Shown piece after piece: positions 52,801 to 64,000 of a stretch of 64,000 nt of DNA. The notes beneath the pieces are model-generated. The model was not told the origin of the DNA, searched no databases, and was given only the letters and a program-made list of their open reading frames with translations. How positions within the stretch are numbered: the first letter of the stretch is position 1; every line of letters starts with the position of its first letter. Source of the DNA: Amaranthus tricolor (taxonomy: Eukaryota; Streptophyta; Magnoliopsida; Caryophyllales; Amaranthaceae); the NCBI RefSeq assembly GCF_026212465.1, contig NC_080050.1, forward strand, positions 34,244,130-34,308,129, read 5' to 3'. A program made the position numbers and the translations under genes.

Positions 52801-55800
52801 TAGAATTTAAAATGATAGTTATATGCTAGAAATTACGTGCTAAAGGTGTGATTTTAAGGGTTTTTAAGCTTTTTTGGCACTTACACGAATAAAGTAGCTT
52901 AAATTTGGTTTGTTTTGCACGAAACATGGAATAACACACTCTTTGGTATATATTATTGTGTTGAAGTGGTTAGATTTGAAAATAATAGTCATATGATAGA
53001 AATTACGTGTTAAGTTGTGATTTTATGTGTTTTTAAGCTTTTTTGGCACTTTCGCACATAAAGTAGCCGAAACTTGCGTTGTTTTGCACGTAACTTGGCA
53101 CATAACACTATTAGGTATATATTATTGTGTTGAAGTGGTTAGAATTTGAAATCATAGTTATATGCTAGAATTTACATTCTAAAGGTGTGATTTTAAGGGT
53201 TTTTAAGCTTTTTTGGCACTTACACGAATTAAAGTAGCTTAAATTTGGTTTGTTTTACACGAAACATGGAACAAAACACTCTTTGGTATATATTATTGTG
53301 TTGAAGTGGTTAGATTTGAAAATAATAGTCATATGATAGAAATTACGTGTGAAATTGCGATTTTATGTGTTTATAAGCTTTTTTGGCACTTTCGCACATA
53401 AAGTAGCCCAAACTTGCGTTGTTTTGCAGGAAACCTTGCACACAACACTGTTCTGTATATATTATTGTGTTGAAGTGGTTATAATTCAAAATGATAGTTA
53501 TATGCTAGAAATTACGTGCTATAGGTGTGATTTTAAGGGTTTTTAAGCTTTTTTGGCACTTTTACGAATAAAGTAGCTTAAATTTTGTTTGTTTTGCACG
53601 AAACATGGAATAACACACTCTTTGGTATATATTATTGTGTTGAAGTGGTTAGATTTGAAAATAATAGTCATATGATAGAAATTACGTGTTAACTTGCGAT
53701 TTTATGTGTTTATAAGCTTTTTTGGCACTTTCGCACATAAAGTAGCCCAAACTTGCGTTGTTTTGCAGGAAACTTGGCACACAACACTGTTTGGTATATA
53801 TTATTGTGTTGAAGTGGTTAGAATTTAAAATCATAGTTATATGCTAGAAATTACGTGCTAAAGGTGTGATTTTAAGGGTTTTTAAGCTTTTTTGGCACTT
53901 ACACGAATAAAGTAGCTTAAATTTGGTTTGTTTTGCACGAAACATGGAATAACACACTCTTTGGTATATATTATTGTGTTGAAGTGGTTAGAATTGAAAA
54001 TAATAGTCATATGATAGAAATTACGTGTTAACTTGCGATTTTATGTGTTTTTAAGCTTTTTTGGCACTTTCGCACATAAAGTAGCCCAGACTTGCTTTGT
54101 TTTGCACGAAACTTGGCACTCAACACTATTTGGTATATATTATTGGGTTGAAGTGGTTAGAATTAAAAATCATAGTTATATGCTAGAAATTACGTGTTAA
54201 AGGTGTGATTTTAAGGGTTTTTAAGCTTTTTTGGCACTTACACGAATAAAGTAGCTTAAATTTGGTTTGTTTTGCACGAAATTTGGAACAAAACACTCTT
54301 TGGTATATATTATTGTGTTGAAGTGGTTAGAATTGAAAATAATAGTCATATGATAGAAATTACGTGTTAAGTTGTGATTTTATGTGTTTTTAAGGTTTTT
54401 TGGCACTTTCGCACATACAGTAGCCGAAACTTGCTTTGTTTTGCACGTAACTTGGCACACAACACTATTTGGTATATATTATTGTGTTGAAGTGGTTAGA
54501 ATTTAAAATCATTGTTATATGCTAGAATTTACGTTCTAAAGGTGTGATTTTAAGGGTTTTTAAGCTTTTTTGGCACTTTTACGAATAAAGTAGCTTAAAT
54601 TTGGTTTGTTTTGCACGAAACATGGAACAAAACACTCTTTGGTATATATTATTGTGTTGAAGTGGTTAGAATTGAAAATAATAGTCATATGATAGAAATT
54701 ACGTGTTAACTTGCGATTTTATGTGTTTATAAGCTTTTTCTGCACTTTCGCACATAAAGTAGCCCAAACTTGCGTTGTTTTGCAGGAAACTTGGCACACA
54801 ACACTGTTTGGTATATATTATTGTGTTGAAGTGGTTAGAATTAAAAATCATAGTTATATGCTAGAATTTACGTGCTAAAGGTGTGATTTTAAGGGTTTTT
54901 AAGGTTTTTTGGCACTTACACGAATAAAGTAGCTTAGATTTGGTTTGTTTTGCACGAAACATGGAATAACACACTCTTTGGTATATATTATTGTGTTGAA
55001 GTGGTTAGATTTGAAAATAATAGTCATATGATAGAAATTATGTGTTAAGTTGCGATTTGATGTGTTTTTAAGCTTTTTTGGCACTTTCGCACATAAAGTA
55101 GCCCAAACTTGCTTTGTTTTGCACGAAACCTGGCACACAACACTATTTGGTATATATTATTATGTTGAAGTGGTTAGAATTTAAAATCATTGTTATATGC
55201 TCGAAATTACGTTCTATAGGTGTGATTTTAAGGGTTTTTAAGCTTTTTTGGCACTTACACGATTAAAGTAGCTTAAATTTTGTATGTTTTGCACGAAATT
55301 TGGAACAAAACACTTTTTGGTATATATTATTGTGTTGAAGTGGTTAGAATTGAAAATAATAGTCATATGATAGAAATTACGTGTTAAGTTGCGATTTGAT
55401 GTGTTTTTAAGCTTTTTTGGCACTTTCGCACATAAAGTAGCCGAAACTTGCGTTGTTTTCCACGTAACTTGGCACACAACACTATTAGGTATATATTATT
55501 GTGTTGAAGTGGTTAGAATTTGAAATCATAGTTATATGCTAGAATTTACATTCTAAAGGTGTGATTTTAAGGGTTTTTAAGCTTTTTTGGCACTTACACG
55601 AATAAAGTAGCTTAAATTTGGTTTGTTTTGCACGAAACATGGAACAAAACACTCTTTGGTATATATTATTGTGTTGAAGTGGTTAGATTTGAAAATAATA
55701 GTCATATGATAGAAATTACGTGTTAAATTGCGATTTTATGTGTTTATAAGCTTTTTTGGCACTTTCGCACATAAAGTAGCCCAAACTTGCGTTATTTTGC

Positions 55801-56601
55801 AGGAAACCTTGCACTGCACACAACACTGTTTGGTATATATTATTGTGTTGAAGTGGTTAGAATTTAAAATGATAGTTATATGCTAGAAATTACGTGCTAA
55901 AGGTGTGATTTTAAGGGTTTTTAAGCTTTTTTTGGCACTTTACACGAATAAAGTAGCTTAAATTTGGTTTGTTTTGCACGAAACATGGAATAAACACACT
56001 CTTTGGTATATATTATTGTGTTGAAGTGGTTAGATTTGAAAATAATAGTTATATGATAGAAATTACGTGTTAAGTTGTGATTTTATGTGTTTTTAAGCTT
56101 TTTTGGCACTTTCGCACATAAAGTAGCCGAAACTTGCGTTGTTTTGCACGTAACTTGGCACATAACACTATTAGGTATATATTATTGTGTTGAAGTGGTT
56201 AGAATTTGAAATCATAGTTATATGCTAGAATTTACATTCTAAAGGTGTGATTTTAAGGGTTTTTAAGCTTTTTGGCACTTACACGAATAAAGTAGCTTAA
56301 ATTTGGTTTGTTTTGCACGAAACATGGAACAAAACACTCTTTGGTATATATATTGTGTTGAAGTGGTTAGATTTGAAAATAATAGTCATATGATAGAAAT
56401 TACGTGTGAAATTGCGATTTTATGTGTTTATAAGCTTTTTTGGCACTTTCGCACATAAAGTAGCCCAAACTTGCGTTGTTTTGCAGGAAAACCTTGCACA
56501 CAACACTGTTCCTGTATATATTATTGTGTTGAAGTGGTTATAATTCAAAATGATAGTTATATGCTAGAAATTACGTGCTAAAGGTGTGATTTTAAGGGTT
56601 T
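49841..56601 (+). repeat. dimeric satellite with 6- and 9-dimer spacings
   Basis: A half-unit pair beginning ACTTGCGATTTTATGTGTTT followed by ATTGGGTTGAAG recurs from about 49650 to 51655. The spacing is 2005 bp, equal to six dimers less a 32-bp deletion at 49845. The variant combination around 52186 returns near 55238, 3052 bp (9 dimers) away. The three-dimer marker reappears once at 54254. No gene is present. Confidence 0.82.
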
Positions 56602-59600
56602 TTAAGCTTTTTTGGCACTTACACGAATAAAGTAGCTTAGATTTGGTTTGTTTTGCACGAAACATGGAATAACACACTCTTTGGTATATATTATTGTGTT
56701 GAAGTGGTTAGATTTGAAAATAATAGTCATATGATAGAAATTATGTGTTAAGTTGCGATTTGATGTGTTTTTAAGCTTTTTTGGCACTTTCGCACATAAA
56801 GTAGCCCAAACTTGCTTTGTTTTGCACGAAACCTGGCACACAACACTATTTGGTATATATTATTATGTTGAAGTGGTTAGAATTTAAAATCATTGTTATA
56901 TGCTCGAAATTACGTTCTATAGGTGTGATTTTAAGGGTTTTTAAGCTTTTTTTCGCACTTACACGATTAAAGTAGCTTAAATTTTGTATGTTTTGCACGA
57001 AATTTGGAACAAAACACTTTTTGGTATATATTATTGTGTTGAAGTGGTTAGAATTGAAAATAATTAGTCATATGATAGAAATTACGTGTTAAGTTGCGAT
57101 TTGATGTGTTTTTAAGCTTTTTTGGCACTTTCGCACATAAAGTAGCCGAAACTTGCGTTGTTTTGCACGTAACTTGGCACACAACACTATTAGGTATATA
57201 TTATTGTGTTGAAGTGGTTAGAATTTGAAATCATAGTTATATGCTAGAATTTACATTCTAAAGGTGTGATTTTAAGGTTTTTTAAGCTTTTTTGGCACTT
57301 ACACGAATAAAGTAGCTTAAATTTGGTTTGTTTTGAACGAAACATGGAACAAAAAACTCTTTGGTATATATTATTGTGTTGAAGTGGTTAGATTTGAAAA
57401 TAATAGTCATATGATAGAAATTACGTGTTAAATTGCGATTTTATGTGTTTATAAGCTTTTTTGGCACTTTTGCACATAAGTAACCCAAACTTGCGTTATT
57501 TTGCAGAAATTTTGCACACAACACTGTTTGGTATATATTATTGTGTTAAAGTGGTTAGAATTTAAAATGATAGTTATATGCTAGAAATTACGTGCTAAAG
57601 GTGTGATTTTAATGGTTTTTAAGCTTTTTGGCACTTACACGAATAAAGTAGCTTAAATTTGGTTTGTTTTGCACGAAACATGGAATAACACACTCTTTGG
57701 TATATATTATTGTGTTGAAGTGGTTAGAATTGAAAATAATAGTCATATGATAGAAATTATGTGTTAAGTTGCGATTTGTTGTGTTTTTAAGCTTTTTTGG
57801 CACTTTTGCACATAAAGTAGCCCAAACTTGCTTTGTTTTGCACGAAACTTGGCACACAACACTATTTTGTTATATTTATTATGTTGAAGTGGTTTAGAAT
57901 TTAAAATCATTGTTATATGCTCGAAATTACGTTCTATAGGTGTGATTTTAAGGGTTTTTAAGCTTTTTTTGGTACTTACAGGATTAAAGTAGCTTAAATT
58001 TGGTATGTTTTGCACGAAATTTGGAACAAAACACTTTTTGGTATATATTATTGTGTTGAAGTGGTTAGAATTTAAAATAATAGTCATATGATAGAAATTA
58101 CGTGTTAAGTTGCGATTTGATGTGTTTTTAAGCTTTTTTGGCACTTTCGCACATAAAGTAGCCCAAACTTGCGTTGTTTTGCAGGAAACTTGGCACACAT
58201 CACTATTTGGAATATATTATTGTGTTGAAGTGGTTAGAATTTAAAATGATAGTTATATGCTAGAAATTACGTGCTAAAGGTGTAATTTTAAGGGTTTTTA
58301 AGGTTTTTTGGCACTTACACGAATAAAGTAGCTTAAATTTGGTTTGTTTTGCACGAAACATGGAATAACACACTCTTTGGTATATATTATTCTGTTGAAG
58401 AGGTTAGAATTGAAAATAATAGTTATATGATAGAAATTACGTGTTAAGTTGCGATTTGATGTGTTTTTAAGCTTTTTTGGCACTTTCGCACATAAAGTAG
58501 CCCAAACTTGCTTTGTTTTGCACGAAACTTGGCACACAACACTATTTGGTATATATTATTGTGTTGAAGTGGTTAGAATTTAAAATCATTGTTATATGCT
58601 CGAAATTACGTTCTATAGGTGTGATTTTAAGGGTTTTTAAGCTTTTTTGGAACTTACACGAATAAATTAGCTTAAATTTTGTATGTTTTGCACGAAATTT
58701 GCAACAAAACACTTTTGGTATATATTATTGTGTTGAAGTGGTTAGAATTGATAATAATAGTCATATGATAGAAATTACGTGTTAAGTTGCGATTTGATGT
58801 GTTTTTAAGGTTTTTTGGCACTTTCGCACATAAAGTAGCCCAAACTTGCGTTGTTTTGCAGGAAACTTGGCACACAACACTATTTGGTATATATTATTGT
58901 GTTGAAGTGGTTAGAATTTAAATGATAGTTATATGCTAGAAATTACGTGCTAAAGGTGTGATTTAAGGGTTTTTAAGCTTTTTGCCACTTACACGAGTAA
59001 AGTAGCTTAAATTTGGTTTGTTTTGCACGAAACATGGAATAACACACTCTTTGGTATATATTATTGTGTTGAAGAGGTTAGAATTGAAAATAATAGTCAT
59101 ATGATAGAAATTACATGTTAAGTTGCGATTTGATGTTGTTTTTAAGCTTTTTTGGCACTTTCGACATAAAGTAGCCCAAAAACTTGCTTTGTTTTGCACA
59201 AAACTTGGCACACAACACTATTTGGTATATATTATTGTGTTGAAGTGGTTAGAATTTAAAATCATTGTTATATGCTCGAAATTACGTTCTATAGGTGTGA
59301 TTTTAAGGGTTTTTTAAGCTTTTTTGGAACTTACACGAATAAATTAGCTTAAATTTTGTATGTTTTGCACGAAATTTGCAACAAAACACTTTTTGGTATA
59401 TATTATTGTGTGAAGTGGTTAGAATTAATAATAATAGTCATATGATAGGAAATTACGTGTTAAGTTGCGATTTGATGTGTTTTTAAGGTTTTTTTGGCAC
59501 TTTCGCACATTAAAGTAGCCCAAACTTGCGTTGTTATGCAGGAAACTTGGCACACAACACTATTTGGTATATATTATTGTGTTGAAGTGGTTAGAATTTA

Positions 59601-59991
59601 AAATGATAGTTATATGCTAGAAATTACGTGCTAAAGGTGTGATTTTAAGGGTTTTTAAGCTTTTTTGGCACTTACACGAGTAAAGTAGCTTAAATTTGGT
59701 TTGTTTTGCACGAAACATGAATAACACACTCTTGGTATATATTATTGTGTTGAAGAGGTTAGAATTGAAAATAATAGTCATATGATAGAAATTACGTGTT
59801 AAGTTGCGATTTTATGTGTTTATAAGCTTTTTTGGCACTTTCGCACATAAAGTAGCCCAAACTTGCGTTGTTTTGCAGGAAACCTTGCACACAACACTGT
59901 TCTGTATATATTATTGTGTTGAAGTGGTTATAATTCAAAATGATAGTTATATGCTAGAAATTACGTGCTAAAGGTGTGATTTTAAGGGTTT
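56602..59991 (+). repeat. 10-dimer HOR, copy 1 of a 3.39-kb tandem series
   Basis: Half-unit order and rare variants (TTTTTCGCACTTACACG, TTGTTGTGTTTT, TACTTACAGGATTAAAG, GTTGAAGAGGTTAG, CACGAGTAAAG) repeat 3390-3395 bp later. This copy carries many single-base insertions and deletions not shared with copy 2, so its exact length may be unreliable. Confidence 0.86.
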
Positions 59992-62900
59992 TTAAGCTTT
60001 TTTGGCACTTACACGAATAAAGTAGCTTAGATTTGGTTTGTTTTGCACGAAACATGGAATAACACACTCTTTGGTATATATTATTGTGTTGAAGTGGTTA
60101 GATTTGAAAATAATAGTCATATGATAGAAATTATGTGTTAAGTTGCGATTTGATGTGTTTTTAAGCTTTTTTGGCACTTTCGCACATAAAGTAGCCCAAA
60201 CTTGCTTTGTTTTGCACGAAACCTGGCACACAACACTATTTGGTATATATTATTATGTTGAAGTGGTTAGAATTTAAAATCATTGTTATATGCTCGAAAT
60301 TACGTTCTATAGGTGTGATTTTAAGGGTTTTTAAGCTTTTTTTCGCACTTACACGATTAAAGTGGCTTAAATTTTGTATGTTTTGCACGAAATTTGGAAC
60401 AAAACACTTTTTGGTATATATTATTGTGTTGAAGTGGTTAGAATTGAAAATAATAGTCATATGATAGAAATTACGTGTTAAGTTGCGATTTGATGTGTTT
60501 TTAAGCTTTTTTGGCACTTTCGCACATAAAGTAGCCGAAACTTGCGTTGTTTTGCACGTAACTTGGCACACAACACTATTAGGTATATATTATTGTGTTG
60601 AAGTGGTTAGAATTTGAAATCATAGTTATATGCTAGAATTTACATTCTAAAGGTGTGATTTTAAGGTTTTTTAAGCTTTTTTGGCACTTACACGAATAAA
60701 GTAGCTTAAATTTGGTTGTTTTGAACGAAACATGGAACAAAACACTCTTTGGTATATATTATTGTGTTGAAGTGGTTAGATTTGAAAATAATAGTCATAT
60801 GATAGAAATTACGTGTTAAATTGCGATTTTATGTGTTTATAAGCTTTTTTGGCACTTTTGCACATAAAGTAGCCCAAACTTGCGTTATTTTGCAGGAAAT
60901 TTTGCACACAACACTGTTTGGTATATATTATTGTGTTAAAGTGGTTAGAATTTAAAATGATAGTTATATGCTAGAAATTACGTGCTAAAGGTGTGATTTT
61001 AATGGTTTTTAAGCTTTTTTGGCACTTACACGAATAAAGTAGCTTAAATTTGGTTTGTTTTGCACGAAACATGGAATAACACACTCTTTGGTATATATTA
61101 TTGTGTTGAAGTGGTTAGAATTGAAAATAATAGTCATATGATAGAAATTATGTGTTAAGTTGCGATTTGTTGTGTTTTTTAAGCTTTTTTGGCACTTTTG
61201 CACATAAAGTAGCCCAAACTTGCTTTGTTTTGCACGAAACTTGGCACACAACACTATTTTGTATATATTATTATGTTGAAGTGGTTAGAATTTAAAATCA
61301 TTGTTATATGCTCGAAATTACGTTCTATAGGTGTGATTTTAAGGGTTTTTAAGCTTTTTTGGTACTTACAGGATTAAAGTAGCTTAAATTTGGTATGTTT
61401 TGCACGAAATTTGGAACAAAACACTTTTTGGTATATATTATTGTGTTGAAGTGGTTAGAATTTAAAATAATAGTCATATGATAGAAATTACGTGTTAAGT
61501 TGCGATTTGATGTGTTTTTAAGCTTTTTTGGCACTTTCGCACATAAAGTAGCCCAAACTTGCGTTGTTTTGCAGGAAACTTGGCACACAACACTATTTGG
61601 TATATATTATTGTGTTGAAGTGGTTAGAATTTAAAATGATAGTTATATGCTAGAAATTACGTGCTAAAGGTGTAATTTTAAGGGTTTTTAAGGTTTTTTT
61701 GGCACTTACACGAATAAAGTAGCTTAAATTTGGTTTGTTTTGCACGAAACATGGAATAACACACTCTTTGGTATATATTATTCTGTTGAAGAGGTTAGAA
61801 TTGAAAATAATAGTTATATGATAGAAATTACGTGTTAAGTTGCGATTTGATGTGTTTTTAAGCTTTTTTGGCACTTTCGCACATAAAGTAGCCCAAACTT
61901 GCTTTGTTTTGCACGAAACTTGGCACACAACACTATTTGGTATATATTATTGTGTTGAAGTGGTTAGAATTTAAAATCATTGTTATATGCTCGAAATTAC
62001 GTTCTATAGGTGTGATTTTAAGGGTTTTTAAGCTTTTTTGGAACTTACACGAATAAATTAGCTTAAATTTTGTATGTTTTGCACGAAATTTGCAACAAAA
62101 CACTTTTTGGTATATATTATTGTGTTGAAGTGGTTAGAATTGATAATAATAGTCATATGATAGAAATTACGTGTTAAGTTGCGATTTGATGTGTTTTTAA
62201 GGTTTTTTGGCACTTTCGCACATAAAGTAGCCCAAACTTGCGTTGTTTTGCAGGAAACTTGGCACACAACACTATTTGGTATATATTATTGTGTTGAAGT
62301 GGTTAGAATTTAAAATGATAGTTATATGCTAGAAATTACGTGCTAAAGGTGTGATTTTAAGGGTTTTTAAGCTTTTTTGCCACTTACACGAGTAAAGTAG
62401 CTTAAATTTGGTTTGTTTTGCACGAAACATGGAATAACACACTCTTTGGTATATATTATTGTGTTGAAGAGGTTAGAATTGAAAATAATAGTCATATGAT
62501 AGAAATTACGTGTTAAGTTGCGATTTGATGTGTTTTTAAGCTTTTTTGGCACTTTCGCACATAAAGTAGCCCAAAAACTTGCTTTGTTTTGCACAAAACT
62601 TGGCACACAACACTATTTGGTATATATTATTGTGTTGAAGTGGTTAGAATTTAAAATCATTGTTATATGCTCGAAATTACGTTCTATAGGTGTGATTTTA
62701 AGGGTTTTTAAGCTTTTTTGGAACTTACACGAATAAATTAGCTTAAATTTTGTATGTTTTGCACGAAATTTGCAACAAAACACTTTTTGGTATATATTAT
62801 TGTGTTGAAGTGGTTAGAATTAATAATAATAGTCATATGATAGAAATTACGTGTTAAGTTGCGATTTGATGTGTTTTTAAGGTTTTTTTGGCACTTTCGC

Positions 62901-63386
62901 ACATAAAGTAGCCCAAACTTGCGTTGTTTTGCAGGAAACTTGGCACACAACACTATTTGGTATATATTATTGTGTTGAAGTGGTTAGAATTTAAAATGAT
63001 AGTTATATGCTAGAAATTACGTGCTAAAGGTGTGATTTTAAGGGTTTTTAAGCTTTTTTGGCACTTACACGAGTAAAGTAGCTTAAATTTGGTTTGTTTT
63101 GCACGAAACATGGAATAACACACTCTTTGGTATATATTATTGTGTTGAAGAGGTTAGAATTGAAAATAATAGTCATATGATAGAAATTACGTGTTAAGTT
63201 GCGATTTTATGTGTTTATAAGCTTTTTTGGCACTTTCGCACATAAAGTAGCCCAAACTTGCGTTGTTTTGCAGGAAACCTTGCACACAACACTGTTCTGT
63301 ATATATTATTGTGTTGAAGTGGTTATAATTCAAAATGATAGTTATATGCTAGAAATTACGTGCTAAAGGTGTGATTTTAAGGGTTT
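59992..63386 (+). repeat. 10-dimer HOR, copy 2 of a 3.39-kb tandem series
   Basis: Second copy with the same order of variants as copy 1 and far fewer single-base indels; one is the shortened TTTGGTTGTTTTG at about 60712. It is the better guide to the true unit. Confidence 0.86.
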
Positions 63387-64000
63387 TTAAGCTTTTTTGG
63401 CACTTACACGAATAAAGTAGCTTAGATTTGGTTTGTTTTGCACGAAACATGGAATAACACACTCTTTGGTATATATTATTGTGTTGAAGTGGTTAGATTT
63501 GAAAATAATAGTCATATGATAGAAATTATGTGTTAAGTTGCGATTTGATGTGTTTTTAAGCTTTTTTGGCACTTTCGCACATAAAGTAGCCCAAACTTGC
63601 TTTGTTTTGCACGAAACCTGGCACACAACACTATTTGGTATATATTATTATGTTGAAGTGGTTAGAATTTAAAATCATTGTTATATGCTCGAAATTACGT
63701 TCTATAGGTGTGATTTTAAGGGTTTTTTAAGCTTTTTTCGCACTTACACGATTAAAGTAGCTTAAATTTTGTATGTTTTGCACGAAATTTGGAACAAAAC
63801 ACTTTTTGGTATATATTATTGTGTTGAAGTGGTTAGAATTGAAAATAATAGTCATATGATAGAAATTACGTGTTAAGTTGCGATTTGATGTGTTTTTAAA
63901 GCTTTTTTGGCACTTTCGCACATAAAGTAGCCGAAACTTGCGTTGTTTTGCACGTAACTTGGCACACAACACTATTAGGTATATATTATTGTGTTGAAGT
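63387..64000 (+). repeat. 10-dimer HOR, start of copy 3
   Basis: The start of a third copy, cut by the window end. It repeats the first two dimers of the unit, including TTTTTTCGCACTTACACG and ATTTTGTATGTTTTGCACG. The array evidently continues to the right. Confidence 0.8.

Noticed and set aside
57764..58198. Longest minus-strand open frame (144 codons)
   Set aside because: It arises by an indel joining two satellite frames in the error-rich stretch; the sister copy at 61349-61588 has only 79 codons.
3469..63972. Dozens of minus-strand open frames of 60-80 codons starting MCQVSCKT or MPSFVQNK, and plus-strand frames starting MRFDVFLSFF
   Set aside because: They recur at satellite spacing, span two half-units, have no promoter or family match, and appear or vanish with single satellite variants. 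They are chance open frames in a repeat.
3521..64000. CRISPR array
   Set aside because: Repeats are contiguous 169-170 bp units without unique spacers, in a eukaryotic context with no cas genes.
3521..64000. CENP-B box in the monomer
   Set aside because: The reverse strand has TTTCGTGCAAAACAAA, which keeps the TTCG core but lacks the needed CGGG half.

Overview
The window is almost entirely satellite DNA from a eukaryotic nuclear genome, most likely a flowering plant. The plant assignment rests on one small gene fragment near the left end: a two-exon, C-terminal piece of an Ulp1/SENP-like (C48) cysteine protease of the kind carried by plant DNA transposons. It also rests on AT-rich head-to-tail repeats of 169-170 bp, a common plant satellite length. 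I cannot name the species. I see no intact protein-coding gene, tRNA, rRNA, CRISPR array or prokaryotic system.

Layout. Positions 1-48 hold a scrap of transposon-like sequence. Positions 49-1070 hold six divergent 169-bp monomers. Positions 1071-1926 are a transposon-derived island: the Ulp1-like exons, a (TA)n tract, and four copies of a 44-45 bp hairpin-forming repeat. Positions 1927-3520 are again divergent 169-bp monomers, the first four of which duplicate the earlier block at an offset of 1835 bp. At 3521 the array changes abruptly to a 339-bp dimer made of two diverged halves: type B (169 bp, starts GCTTAAAT, has CATATGATAG and CACTTTCGCAC) and type A (170 bp, starts GCCCAAAC or GCCGAAAC, has a 1-bp insertion in TAAAGGTGTG, and has CACTTACACG). 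This dimer fills the rest of the window in one orientation with no further insertion.

Within the dimer array, private variants show higher-order repeats (HORs) whose lengths are integral numbers of dimers. About 9.1-19.6 kb gives spacings of 3, 6, 8, 7 and 7 dimers. 19.6-27.1 kb is a near-perfect tandem duplication of 3729 bp (11 dimers). 33.6-46.8 kb is built on a three-dimer unit of 1016-1017 bp with 4-, 5- and 7-dimer derivatives. 56.6-63.4 kb is a tandem pair of about 3.39 kb (10 dimers), with a third copy entering at the right edge. A 100-N assembly gap lies at 30674-30773.

Reading: the left end looks like the edge of a large satellite array, with old diverged monomers and transposon debris. 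The remainder is the homogenised interior shaped by unequal exchange and segmental duplication. A centromeric or pericentromeric role is plausible but not shown by sequence alone. The many 60-80-codon open frames are a by-product of the repeat and are not genes.
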